38,607 nucleotides of DNA from a virus. Under the pieces are notes generated by a model that saw nothing but the letters and a program-made list of their open reading frames with translations, was not told the origin of the DNA and did not search any database. The translations under genes and the position numbers were made by a program. The DNA lies in IMG/VR virus record IMGVR_UViG_3300025949_000055, positions 1 through 38,607 of that record. One strand, 5' to 3'. Below are positions 22,628 to 29,929 of this stretch, in pieces. Position 1 is the stretch's first letter. Each line of letters begins with the position of its first letter.

Positions 22628-23053
22628 GTGTCGGGTTTTGACAATGGCACGTTTCAGGGTGGGGCGTACGCGCAAACAAAACAGTTTGGCGCGATTGTAC
22701 GCGGCTATGGTCCACCAGCCCCGCAAGCCGGCGTGCTCGGTGACTTCTACGTGGACGCGCAAACTTTCGAGTTGTACACCCGACGCGGCACGGGGTTAGA
22801 CCCGTGGGGCCACTCACTGTACGTCCTGCCCGCGGCGTATCAAACGCGGCTCAAGTGGTTTTCATCTTCGGCGCCGTCGAACGACATCGGCATTGACGGT
22901 GACTACTGCCTGCTATCCGGTGGCTACCCAAACTACGGCGTACAGCCTTCGATTTACGGCCCGAAGGCGGCCGGTGCGTGGCCCGCCAACCCCGCTAACA
23001 TTGCGGTCCTTCAAAACCCGCTAATGACAGCGGAGGACACGCATGGTGTATAA
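22628..23053 (+). CDS. Fibre-type protein with GPK motif, 141 aa (paralogue 2)
   Basis: GTG 22628 is chosen by alignment with paralogue 1, though a TTG overlapping the previous stop is possible. The shared core is KQFGAIVRGYGPP, DPWGHSLYVLP, LKWFSSSAP and IYGPKA. The extra C-terminal domain of paralogue 1 is missing; it ends EDTHGV. Looks like a recent tandem duplication with loss or gain of the C-terminal part. Confidence 0.6.
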   Translation: MSGFDNGTFQGGAYAQTKQFGAIVRGYGPPAPQAGVLGDFYVDAQTFELYTRRGTGLDPWGHSLYVLPAAYQTRLKWFSSSAPSNDIGIDGDYCLLSGGYPNYGVQPSIYGPKAAGAWPANPANIAVLQNPLMTAEDTHGV

Positions 23054-24182
23054 TCCGGTTACCGATTTCCTTGGGCTGTGGCGCTCGGGTGGCGGTCAGG
23101 TTTCTAAGCTGGAAATGCCCGGCCTGGACTACATGGTACAGGCGTTGGCGCGTGCCGGCCTTATTACGCTGTCCGTGAGCGCAACCGCCCCCGTTGCTAA
23201 TCAGTCAATTACGGCGTGGCTGCAGACAGCCGTTCCGAGCTATTCGGCCGAAGGCGTCTTGCATCTGTGGGACCCTGCGGCAGCGGCGTACGCTGCCGCG
23301 TCCCCGGCGTTGCTCTTGCGCATGCTGGAGGCGTGCGCGGGGCAGAACGGCGCCTCGTGGTTTACCGTGACCGGCGGAGCCCCGGCCAACATCGTTGGCA
23401 ACAATGGTGACTTCGCCATCCGTACGGACGAACCGGGCGGTATTTACGGTCCGAAGACAGCCGGCGCGTGGCCTGTCAGTCCCATACCGGGCACCACCGA
23501 TATTATCGGCAGCACGCAACTGGATCAGACCTTTGGGGGCGCCGAAGGCACTTTGATAGTGCGTGGTCCCGCCGTGTGGGAGGGGCTGCCTGTCGGCGCG
23601 GACGGTCAGTTGTTGTACGCCATCGGCGCGCTGCCGGCGTGGATAGGGCTTTCTCCGCTCATAGATAGTTTATTCGGCAGCGTCCAGGGTTCCTTTCTGT
23701 ACCGCGGGGCCACGGATTGGGAGGTGCTGGCGCCGGGTGCGGCCAGCCAAATCCTAATAACCAACGGTCCTGGTGCGGACCCCCAATGGGGGCCGCGTAC
23801 GGCTGAATTTCCTTCCGGCACGGTCATGCTGTTTCAACAGACAGCCGCGCCGCCGGGCTGGACAAAGAACGTGACGTTTAACGACTACGCTTTGCGCGTC
23901 ACGTCGGGGGTTGTGGGCAGCGTTGCGGGTTCGGCGTTTTCCAGCGTCTTCGCACAAACTGCGGTCGGCAGCACGACGTTGGACGTGACGCAAATCCCGC
24001 CGCACCATCATACTTATCAATACTACAGCGGCAGCGTGCACCAAGACGGTACGCAGTCGTTCACGGTGCAAACTGCGCTTGCGGCAAACGTCACCGGGGA
24101 CACCGGGGGCGGGCTGTCGCACACGCACTCCGTTAATCTTACGTTGTCGTACGTTGACGTTATCATAGCAACAAAGAATTGA
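23043..24182 (+). CDS. Tail fibre with collar-type His-rich tip, 379 aa
   Basis: ATG 23043 lies inside the end of the previous gene, after GGAGG. Three parts are visible: an N-terminal domain of about 95 residues (NPVTDFLGLWR..., MARAG-type helix) shared with the next two genes; a middle with the IYGPKTAGAW motif and repeats; and a C-terminal tail-collar tip, FPSGTVMLFQQTAAPPGWTK, IPPHHHTY, LSHTHSV, ending VDVIIATKN. The HxH pairs bind iron in related fibre tips. Likely receptor-binding fibre. Confidence 0.75.
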   Translation: MVYNPVTDFLGLWRSGGGQVSKLEMPGLDYMVQALARAGLITLSVSATAPVANQSITAWLQTAVPSYSAEGVLHLWDPAAAAYAAASPALLLRMLEACAGQNGASWFTVTGGAPANIVGNNGDFAIRTDEPGGIYGPKTAGAWPVSPIPGTTDIIGSTQLDQTFGGAEGTLIVRGPAVWEGLPVGADGQLLYAIGALPAWIGLSPLIDSLFGSVQGSFLYRGATDWEVLAPGAASQILITNGPGADPQWGPRTAEFPSGTVMLFQQTAAPPGWTKNVTFNDYALRVTSGVVGSVAGSAFSSVFAQTAVGSTTLDVTQIPPHHHTYQYYSGSVHQDGTQSFTVQTALAANVTGDTGGGLSHTHSVNLTLSYVDVIIATKN

Positions 24183-24184
24183 AC

Positions 24185-24487
24185 ATGGCGTACAACTTCG
24201 TCACGGATTTTATGGCTTTGGTGCGCAACACTGCGGGCGGGGCTCGCACGGTGCGAGCGCCTACGCTTGACGTGGTGATTGCAACGCTTGCCCGGGCAAA
24301 CATGTTTGCCCTGTACGTCGGCGCAACTGCACCGACAGCCAATCAAGCCACAACGGTATGGCTGAAGCCGGCCACGCAATCGTGGTCTGCCGAAGGCGTC
24401 GTGTACCTTTGGAACGCTGCCGATGCACAGTACGAACTCGCGACCCCGAAACTATTTTCCGCATTGATAGCGGCACAGGGGGTTTAA
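24185..24487 (+). CDS. Fibre N-domain only protein, 100 aa
   Basis: ATG 24185, two bases after the previous stop. It consists of the shared N-domain alone: AYNFVTDFMALVRNTAGG, LARANMFALYVGATAPTANQ, EGVVYLWNAADAQYEL. No tip follows. It may be an adaptor, or the remnant of a fibre that lost its C-terminal module. Confidence 0.6.
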   Translation: MAYNFVTDFMALVRNTAGGARTVRAPTLDVVIATLARANMFALYVGATAPTANQATTVWLKPATQSWSAEGVVYLWNAADAQYELATPKLFSALIAAQGV

Positions 24488-24490
24488 GGC

Positions 24491-25093
24491 ATGTACAACC
24501 CCATAACTGACTTTCTCGCCCTACTGCGGAACGTTAATAACCAGGCTACCGTTTCGCAAGTGCCGGGGCTCGACTTCGTCATTTCCGCGATGGCGCGAGC
24601 CGGCATGTTCAATCTGTACGTCGGGCAGACGGCGCCAATCGTCAACCAGGCGACAACGGTGTGGTTGAAACCATCGGTGCCGTCGTGGGTTGCCGAAGGC
24701 GTCGTGTACCTGTGGAACGCTGCCGATGCACAGTACGAGGTAGCCACGCCAGCGCTGTGGGACGCGGTCTTACTCGCATCCGTTAGCGGCCAATTTCAAT
24801 TAGTCACCGGGAACACGGCGACTGTTGACGCAGACACGACCTTGATTGCGATTGAGCGCTCAAATCCTGCGGCGACTACGTTGACGTTGCCCCCGGTGGC
24901 CGACAAGAGCAAACCACTGCAGGTTGTCGATTGGTCTTCCAACGTGGTTGCGCACCAAATTACGTTGGTGCCAGATGGCACAGAAAAAATCATGCGCCTT
25001 TCGACGTTCCGGCTTTTCTCTACACCGGATCAGTTGGCAGGCGTCACTTTGTATCCTTCGACTGATTTGGCCGGGTGGGTGATTGCGCCATGA
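24491..25093 (+). CDS. Fibre N-domain plus beta tip, 200 aa
   Basis: ATG 24491 after a purine-rich stretch. Shared N-domain (NPITDFLALLRNVNNQATVS, WNAADAQYEVATP), then a new C-terminal domain (FQLVTGNTATVDADTTLIAI, PLQVVDWSSNVVAHQITL) of a kind seen at tips of phage fibres. The stop overlaps the ATG of the next gene (ATGA). Confidence 0.6.
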   Translation: MYNPITDFLALLRNVNNQATVSQVPGLDFVISAMARAGMFNLYVGQTAPIVNQATTVWLKPSVPSWVAEGVVYLWNAADAQYEVATPALWDAVLLASVSGQFQLVTGNTATVDADTTLIAIERSNPAATTLTLPPVADKSKPLQVVDWSSNVVAHQITLVPDGTEKIMRLSTFRLFSTPDQLAGVTLYPSTDLAGWVIAP

Positions 25094-27837
25094 AAATGTT
25101 TCGTCTTTTTGTCGCGCTTGCTGCGCTCGCTTCTATCTCGCCCGCATTTTCACAGTGGCAGACGCCATTGTATTCCGTGCCAATCGGGCGCGGCAGCGGC
25201 GCTACTGGTTTCGATAGCGTTCCGGCAGGCACGAGCGGCCTTCCTTTGGCCGCGAACGGTCCATCTGCGAAACCATCCTACCAGGCGTTGCCGATAGGCG
25301 GCCCCGGGATTAGCGGTCTTGCCGGTGGCGTGGCTACTTTTCTAGGGGCGCCCACGAGTGCCAATCTTCGCGCGGCCGTGACCGACGAAACAGGCACGGG
25401 CGTACTCGTTTTCAGCAACAGCCCGGCGCTGACCGGCGTACCAACCGCACCCACTGCGCTGCCGGGGACCAATACTACGCAGATTGCAACCACGGCTTTT
25501 GTCCAGGCCACACTAACCCCGTGTACGTCTTTGGGCGCCTTCCTCGTGGGCACGGGCTCCGTCGTTCAATGCTCCAATATCACCGGGACACAGGCCACCG
25601 TAACCGGCACTTTCAACGTCACGGGTGAGCAAACCTACTCCGTCAGCCCGACCGGAAATCCGACCGGCGGCCCGGTGCTCACGACCTATGCATCGTTGAA
25701 TGCACAGGGCACGACTATTAAGCCCAACAATCGGGAGTTCCTTGCCAACATAGGTCTTAACTCCACCACTGGCAGCGGGATAATTGACACTGTCAATGAT
25801 GGCAAAGTGGCGCTTTACGTCGGTATCGTCGGTAACGCCGGGACAGGTTCGATATGGGCAATAAACCCGTTGATAACCATGATGCCCGGCAGTGGTTCGA
25901 CGTACAACGCGCAGACTATCGAAATTGATTTTAACAACTTGAATGCGGACCGCGGCGCCGCCGACGGCGCGGCCGGGCTGGTGCCCCCAGCTGCCTACGG
26001 GCTCGCGATTTCCGGTGCTTCCACGTTCGGCAGTATCGCGGCGATCTCCATTAACGGGTCATCGGTGCAGTGGCACCGCGGCATTTCGATTGCGGCTGGC
26101 GTCACCGATAGCTCGTACCAGGACGTTACGAGTTCAACCATTTCCTTGGACGTGCGCGGTACGCACACGTACGGCTTGGACTTGAAGAACGGTACGTTCG
26201 CCTACCCAATTCGGTTGGCCAATCAAACTTCTATCGCTTGGCGCAACCCCGGTGACAGTGCCGACCAGCCAATCCTCACTCTCGATAGCAACAACAACGT
26301 TCTGTATGCCGCCACTGGTTTTGCGGGTTCGCATTTTTGGTATGGGGCGAACGTAGCGCCTGCAACCGACGGTGTCACGGCCTTGGGAGGCGCCACCAAT
26401 CGGTGGACGACAGTTCACGCGAAGGGCTTGAAGCTGTACGGCGCCACCAGCGGCAACGTCAACCAGGTAACTCAGGCGGTAGCCGGTACACCCACTATCA
26501 CGTGGGGCAACGCGTCGGGCACGCCCGCGGTGACTGTATCCGCACCGCTCGCGCTAAGCACCACCACCGGCAATCTGACCATCACGGGCGCGGCCGGTCA
26601 GGTGCTGGCTGGGGCAACCCCGGCGTTCACGGCCACTCCCACGCTGGGCGTGGCGGGGTCGGCTATCGGCACACTGGCGCTCGCCGGCAACACTTCCGGT
26701 ACAGTGACCATCACCCCGCAGGCGGCAGCTGGCACGGCTACTTTCACGCTGCCCAACGCATCCGGCACGCCTGCAATTTCGGTCCCGAGCCCGCTGTCGC
26801 TTAGTGCCGTTACTGGCGCGGTCACGTGGGCAGGGTTGACCATTGGCGACATACTCTACGCCGACACCACTACGAGCATGGCAAAACTTGCCGATGTTGC
26901 GACGGGCAACGCCCTGATTTCGGGCGGCGTTGGTGTGGCGCCGTCGTGGGGTAAGATTGGGATTTCCACGCACGTTTCGGGGCTGGGTACGGGTGTCGCA
27001 ACTTTCTTGGGGACGCCATCATCGGCAAATCTCGCCGCGGCAGTCACGGACGAAACTGGTAGTGGCGCTTTGGTCTTCGCAACCGCGCCCACGTTCACCA
27101 CGTCAATAACGGGAACGGTGTCGGGAACGTACTTCTCTCAAACGATTGGCCGCTCGGACCACCCGGGCTCGCCTCCGTACTTTAATGCGGTGGCTAACTA
27201 TCAGGGGGCCAACTCGGCCGGCTCCCCCATTCCCTACCAGCAAATTACTAACGTGGTCGATGTTGAGACGGCCGGGGCTGAAAGCGGCCACACTTGTTTT
27301 GCAACCTACCAAGCCGGTGTTGTTGGAAATCGGTTTTGTTTCGGCGCGGGCGTAGCCGTGGGGAACATATTGACGCCCGGCTCGGGGTCGTTGCTCGCGG
27401 CTGCCTCAATTAAATCACAGGGCGCGACGGACGGCATTGGATACGCCACAGGTGCAGGCGGTACGGTTACGCAGGCGACCAGCAAAGCAACGGCAGTTAC
27501 GCTTAACACTGTGACCGGCACTATAACCTTGAACAACGCCGCGCTGGCTGCGGCCACCATCGTTTCATTCACATTGAACGATAGCGCCATTGCCTCTACG
27601 GACTACATTGGCACGGCGCACGAAAGCGGCGGCACCACGGGGGCCTACAGCATTAATTGCAGAGCTACAGGTGCGGGGACGGCCGCTTGCGACGTGCGCA
27701 ACAACACCGCGGGTTCGCTATCGGAAGCCATCGTAATTCGGTTTTGGGTGCATAAATCGGTTAACTCGTGGCTTTTGGATGGCGACACGCCGGCCAATGA
27801 CAACGCCCTACTTGACGGTGTACGGAAGTATGCGTAA
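25090..27837 (+). CDS. Long tail fibre-like protein with signal peptide, 915 aa
   Basis: ATG 25090 in an ATGA overlap; the upstream in-frame start is weaker. N-terminal signal: MKMFR, core LFVALAALASISPA, cleavage near AFS|QWQ. The body is Thr/Gly/Ala-rich beta repeats with the fibre motif PTALPGTNTTQIATTAFVQA. A segment of about 45 residues (GVATFLG.P.SANL.AAVTDE) occurs twice, near 25310-25440 and 26969-27093. The centre has a larger folded domain (25700-26400). It could be an exported fibre-like adhesin or a virion fibre with an odd N-terminus. Confidence 0.65.
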   Translation: MKMFRLFVALAALASISPAFSQWQTPLYSVPIGRGSGATGFDSVPAGTSGLPLAANGPSAKPSYQALPIGGPGISGLAGGVATFLGAPTSANLRAAVTDETGTGVLVFSNSPALTGVPTAPTALPGTNTTQIATTAFVQATLTPCTSLGAFLVGTGSVVQCSNITGTQATVTGTFNVTGEQTYSVSPTGNPTGGPVLTTYASLNAQGTTIKPNNREFLANIGLNSTTGSGIIDTVNDGKVALYVGIVGNAGTGSIWAINPLITMMPGSGSTYNAQTIEIDFNNLNADRGAADGAAGLVPPAAYGLAISGASTFGSIAAISINGSSVQWHRGISIAAGVTDSSYQDVTSSTISLDVRGTHTYGLDLKNGTFAYPIRLANQTSIAWRNPGDSADQPILTLDSNNNVLYAATGFAGSHFWYGANVAPATDGVTALGGATNRWTTVHAKGLKLYGATSGNVNQVTQAVAGTPTITWGNASGTPAVTVSAPLALSTTTGNLTITGAAGQVLAGATPAFTATPTLGVAGSAIGTLALAGNTSGTVTITPQAAAGTATFTLPNASGTPAISVPSPLSLSAVTGAVTWAGLTIGDILYADTTTSMAKLADVATGNALISGGVGVAPSWGKIGISTHVSGLGTGVATFLGTPSSANLAAAVTDETGSGALVFATAPTFTTSITGTVSGTYFSQTIGRSDHPGSPPYFNAVANYQGANSAGSPIPYQQITNVVDVETAGAESGHTCFATYQAGVVGNRFCFGAGVAVGNILTPGSGSLLAAASIKSQGATDGIGYATGAGGTVTQATSKATAVTLNTVTGTITLNNAALAAATIVSFTLNDSAIASTDYIGTAHESGGTTGAYSINCRATGAGTAACDVRNNTAGSLSEAIVIRFWVHKSVNSWLLDGDTPANDNALLDGVRKYA

Positions 27838-27874
27838 ACGTACGCGCTCCGTTAACCCCGTCGAGGACCAATCA

Positions 27875-28339
27875 ATGCGCGCTGTTATCTTCGCTCTCGC
27901 GTTTCTCACTCTAGCCGCCCCCGCTTCCGCCGCGGACGCACCGTCGCTGACTGTCGAGCAAGTTATCCAAATCGGCAACGGTATCGCCGCTTTGGATGGT
28001 TACGACAAGATTGTGAAGGACGGCGCCAGCGAAAAGTCGGTGCACGTGCCCTATCAATTCGGTGGCGGTCTGCGATTGCTTCTGGCGTCCGACCTTGACA
28101 AAGCCCGGACCGTAATTAAGCGCTACCAGGATGCCGTACAGGCGCTATTCAGCGCCATGCAAAAGGACGGCAAAATACCCGACGCGTCGCTGGCACAGTA
28201 CACGGCAGAACAGCGCAAGATGCTAGACCAGCCCGCCGATGTACAACTAGCGCGCATTAAAGCCGATGAACTGAAGCTGTCGGAAAACCCTATCCCTTCG
28301 TCGGTGCTATCAAATCTCGTGCCAATTTTGGATCAGTAG
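27875..28339 (+). CDS. Secreted helical protein, 154 aa
   Basis: ATG 27875 after GAGGA. Sec signal MRAVIFALAFLTLAAPASA|AD. The mature part is helical and charged: SLTVEQVIQIGNGIAALDGY, DLDKARTVIKRYQDAVQALF. No lipobox. It sits just before the endolysin, three bases ahead. A periplasmic role at lysis is possible, but no family is recognised. Confidence 0.65.
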   Translation: MRAVIFALAFLTLAAPASAADAPSLTVEQVIQIGNGIAALDGYDKIVKDGASEKSVHVPYQFGGGLRLLLASDLDKARTVIKRYQDAVQALFSAMQKDGKIPDASLAQYTAEQRKMLDQPADVQLARIKADELKLSENPIPSSVLSNLVPILDQ

Positions 28340-28341
28340 GC

Positions 28342-28860
28342 ATGAATTTTTACGACACGGTATTGCGCAATTCAAAGGCGTTCCGCTCGGACGCTGTCTG
28401 CAAGGACCCGGCCATGCTTGAGCCGGGCACCCGCGCCGCCGTGCTCGCGTTGCTGGCCGACGCTCACGCTTCGGGCGTTGATCTCCGGTTGCTCGAAACC
28501 TACCGGAGCCAAACACGTCAGAGCGCGCTATTCGCGCGCCGCGCAACACAGCTACGCGTCGTTGGCTGCCACGGCTACGGCGTGGCAGCGGACTTCGGGG
28601 TGTTCATCGGCGGGGCTTACCAGGGCTCCGACAAGCCGTATGCGTTCCTGCGGACGCTCGCTCGTAAGCACGGCCTGATTTCGGGCATTGATTGGGGCCA
28701 CCCGCACTCGACCGGCTTCGTTGACAGCGGGCATGTGCAGCGCGTGCCGGTGTGGCGGCAAAATGCTATGTTCGGTAGCGCTTGGTATCCACAGGAAAAA
28801 TATGACCCTTACGAAGACAGCCGGCTACACGGGCATGCGGACGTAGTGTCGAAGGTCTAG
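28342..28860 (+). CDS. Endolysin, M15-type peptidase, 172 aa
   Basis: Peptidoglycan peptidase of the VanY/L-alanyl-D-glutamate endopeptidase fold. HGYGVAAD gives H77 and D84, and DSGHVQ gives D128 and H131: the zinc ligands and the catalytic acid of M15 enzymes. WGHPH precedes them. Length is right for a single-domain phage endolysin. No signal peptide, so it needs the holin downstream. Its TAG sits on CTAG, which is also the stop of the convergent leftward gene. Confidence 0.85.
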   Translation: MNFYDTVLRNSKAFRSDAVCKDPAMLEPGTRAAVLALLADAHASGVDLRLLETYRSQTRQSALFARRATQLRVVGCHGYGVAADFGVFIGGAYQGSDKPYAFLRTLARKHGLISGIDWGHPHSTGFVDSGHVQRVPVWRQNAMFGSAWYPQEKYDPYEDSRLHGHADVVSKV

Positions 28861-29210
28861 CCGTTGGCGCCGCCTGTACCGCGGTAGGCCCCGGAGTGGT
28901 CGTTTTTTCCGAAGTCCTCTAAATCTTTTTCGAACTCTGCTAGGTCACTAACGGCCGCGTCTAGCTCGGCATGTTTCGCAGCGAAGATGCTTTCTCGGCT
29001 CTTGTGGACCGTCTGCACGCGATTGACGTAGTCCGCCACGTCTTTCTCTACAGCGTTTTCGAGCGCTGTACGGGCGTCCACGGCTCGTTTGAGAGTATTA
29101 CTAAGGCGCCCCATTCGAAGCCTCTTGCGTCGTGCCTTGGTGCGAGCGGTTAATTCGTCCAGCGTGAACGTACGGGGCGGGAACCCCGGGGGCCGCAAGA
29201 TGAACCGCAT
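28857..29210 (-). CDS. Leftward coiled-coil protein, 117 aa
   Basis: ATG 29210 to TAG, convergent with the endolysin and sharing the palindromic CTAG. I chose this start, downstream of a hairpin, over an extension to 29279 that runs through the hairpin. Basic N-terminus (RPPGFPPRTFTLDELT, ARTKARRKRLRMG), then long heptad helix to residue 100 (LDAAVSDLAEFEKDLEDFG). Not recognised. The single leftward gene in the lysis region suggests separate control. Confidence 0.6.
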   Translation of the reverse strand: MRFILRPPGFPPRTFTLDELTARTKARRKRLRMGRLSNTLKRAVDARTALENAVEKDVADYVNRVQTVHKSRESIFAAKHAELDAAVSDLAEFEKDLEDFGKNDHSGAYRGTGGANG

Positions 29211-29223
29211 TCGAAACCCCCTT

Positions 29224-29255
29224 GCGGGGCCGGCAAGTGGGCCAGCCGGCCCCGC
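29224..29255. promoter_or_regulatory. Perfect 11-bp hairpin in a gap before the holin
   Basis: GCGGGGCCGGC (29224-29234) and GCCGGCCCCGC (29245-29255) are perfect inverted arms; the loop is AAGTGGGCCA. It lies in the leader of the leftward gene at 29210. No T tract follows on either strand. It might be a structured leader or a bidirectional barrier. Confidence 0.55.
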
Positions 29256-29371
29256 GCTCAACAACCTGGAGGGTGCCACTGCGTATTCAGCGGCGGCGCA
29301 CGTATGACATAATTTGCGCTTTGCGTCAACGGATGGTAAAATGCTGGAGCAAAATCAATGGAGCGCTCCCG

Positions 29372-29704
29372 ATGTTACCGAACGCCATGCAAACTCAAAA
29401 CTCAACCGCCGTGCTCGTGGGCATCGGCGCCGGCTTCGCCGCGGGCCACGGCTGGCTTGGGCTCGATAACGGCAGTTGGACCACCATTTTCTCCGGTCTA
29501 GCGCTCTTGCTGCCCGTGCTGTGGCCCGTGCTGGCCAACAATGCGAAGGCGCTGAAAAACCAGGTCGGCAAGCTGGGCGCCGTAGTGGTCACCGATAAGG
29601 CCACCGCCGACGCGCTGCCAAACAACCCCAACGTAATTGCGGCCAGCGCGTCTGTGGCCGCGGCTGTGGAGAAGGCCGGCGCCACGTCCCCGGCTATCCA
29701 ATGA
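29372..29704 (+). CDS. Holin, Pam3-gp28-like, 110 aa
   Basis: ATG 29372 after GGAG; longer frames upstream are unlikely. Two spans (STAVLVGIGAGFAAGHGWLG at 11-30 and WTTIFSGLALLLPVLWPVLA at about 36-55) are followed by a polar tail with VVTDKATADALPNNPNV (72-88), the hallmark I know from this holin family. It would form lesions that free the endolysin. Adjacent to the lysis gene, overlapping the next gene (ATGA). Confidence 0.75.
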   Translation: MLPNAMQTQNSTAVLVGIGAGFAAGHGWLGLDNGSWTTIFSGLALLLPVLWPVLANNAKALKNQVGKLGAVVVTDKATADALPNNPNVIAASASVAAAVEKAGATSPAIQ

Positions 29705-29928
29705 ACTTACTCGCCTTTGGGCTCGGGCTGGCTGGGATGCCCGAGCCGACAATCCAAGAGTTGAACAAGCAACTCCCCGCGCTCGAACGGCTGGCTGCGC
29801 TGGCAAAAGAAGCGGAGCCATTGCTTGTCCAGCTTACGCCGTACGCCAACCGAGCCGTGCCCGACATTGTCGCGGTTACCCCGCTTATTCAACAGTTGAT
29901 AGCTTTCGCTAAGTCGAAACAGGGTTAG
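29701..29928 (+). CDS. Hypothetical helical protein, 75 aa
   Basis: ATG 29701 in the holin's stop overlap. N-terminal hydrophobic patch (LLAFGLGLAGMP), then helices (LNKQLPALERLAALAKEAEP, LIQQLIAFAKSK). No clear lipobox or Cys. Between holin and terminase; role unknown, perhaps a lysis accessory. Confidence 0.55.
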   Translation: MNLLAFGLGLAGMPEPTIQELNKQLPALERLAALAKEAEPLLVQLTPYANRAVPDIVAVTPLIQQLIAFAKSKQG

Positions 29929-29929
29929 C

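Noticed and set aside
21993-25093. Diversity-generating retroelement behind the fibre paralogues
   Set aside because: No reverse transcriptase and no adenine-variant template repeat is visible in the window.
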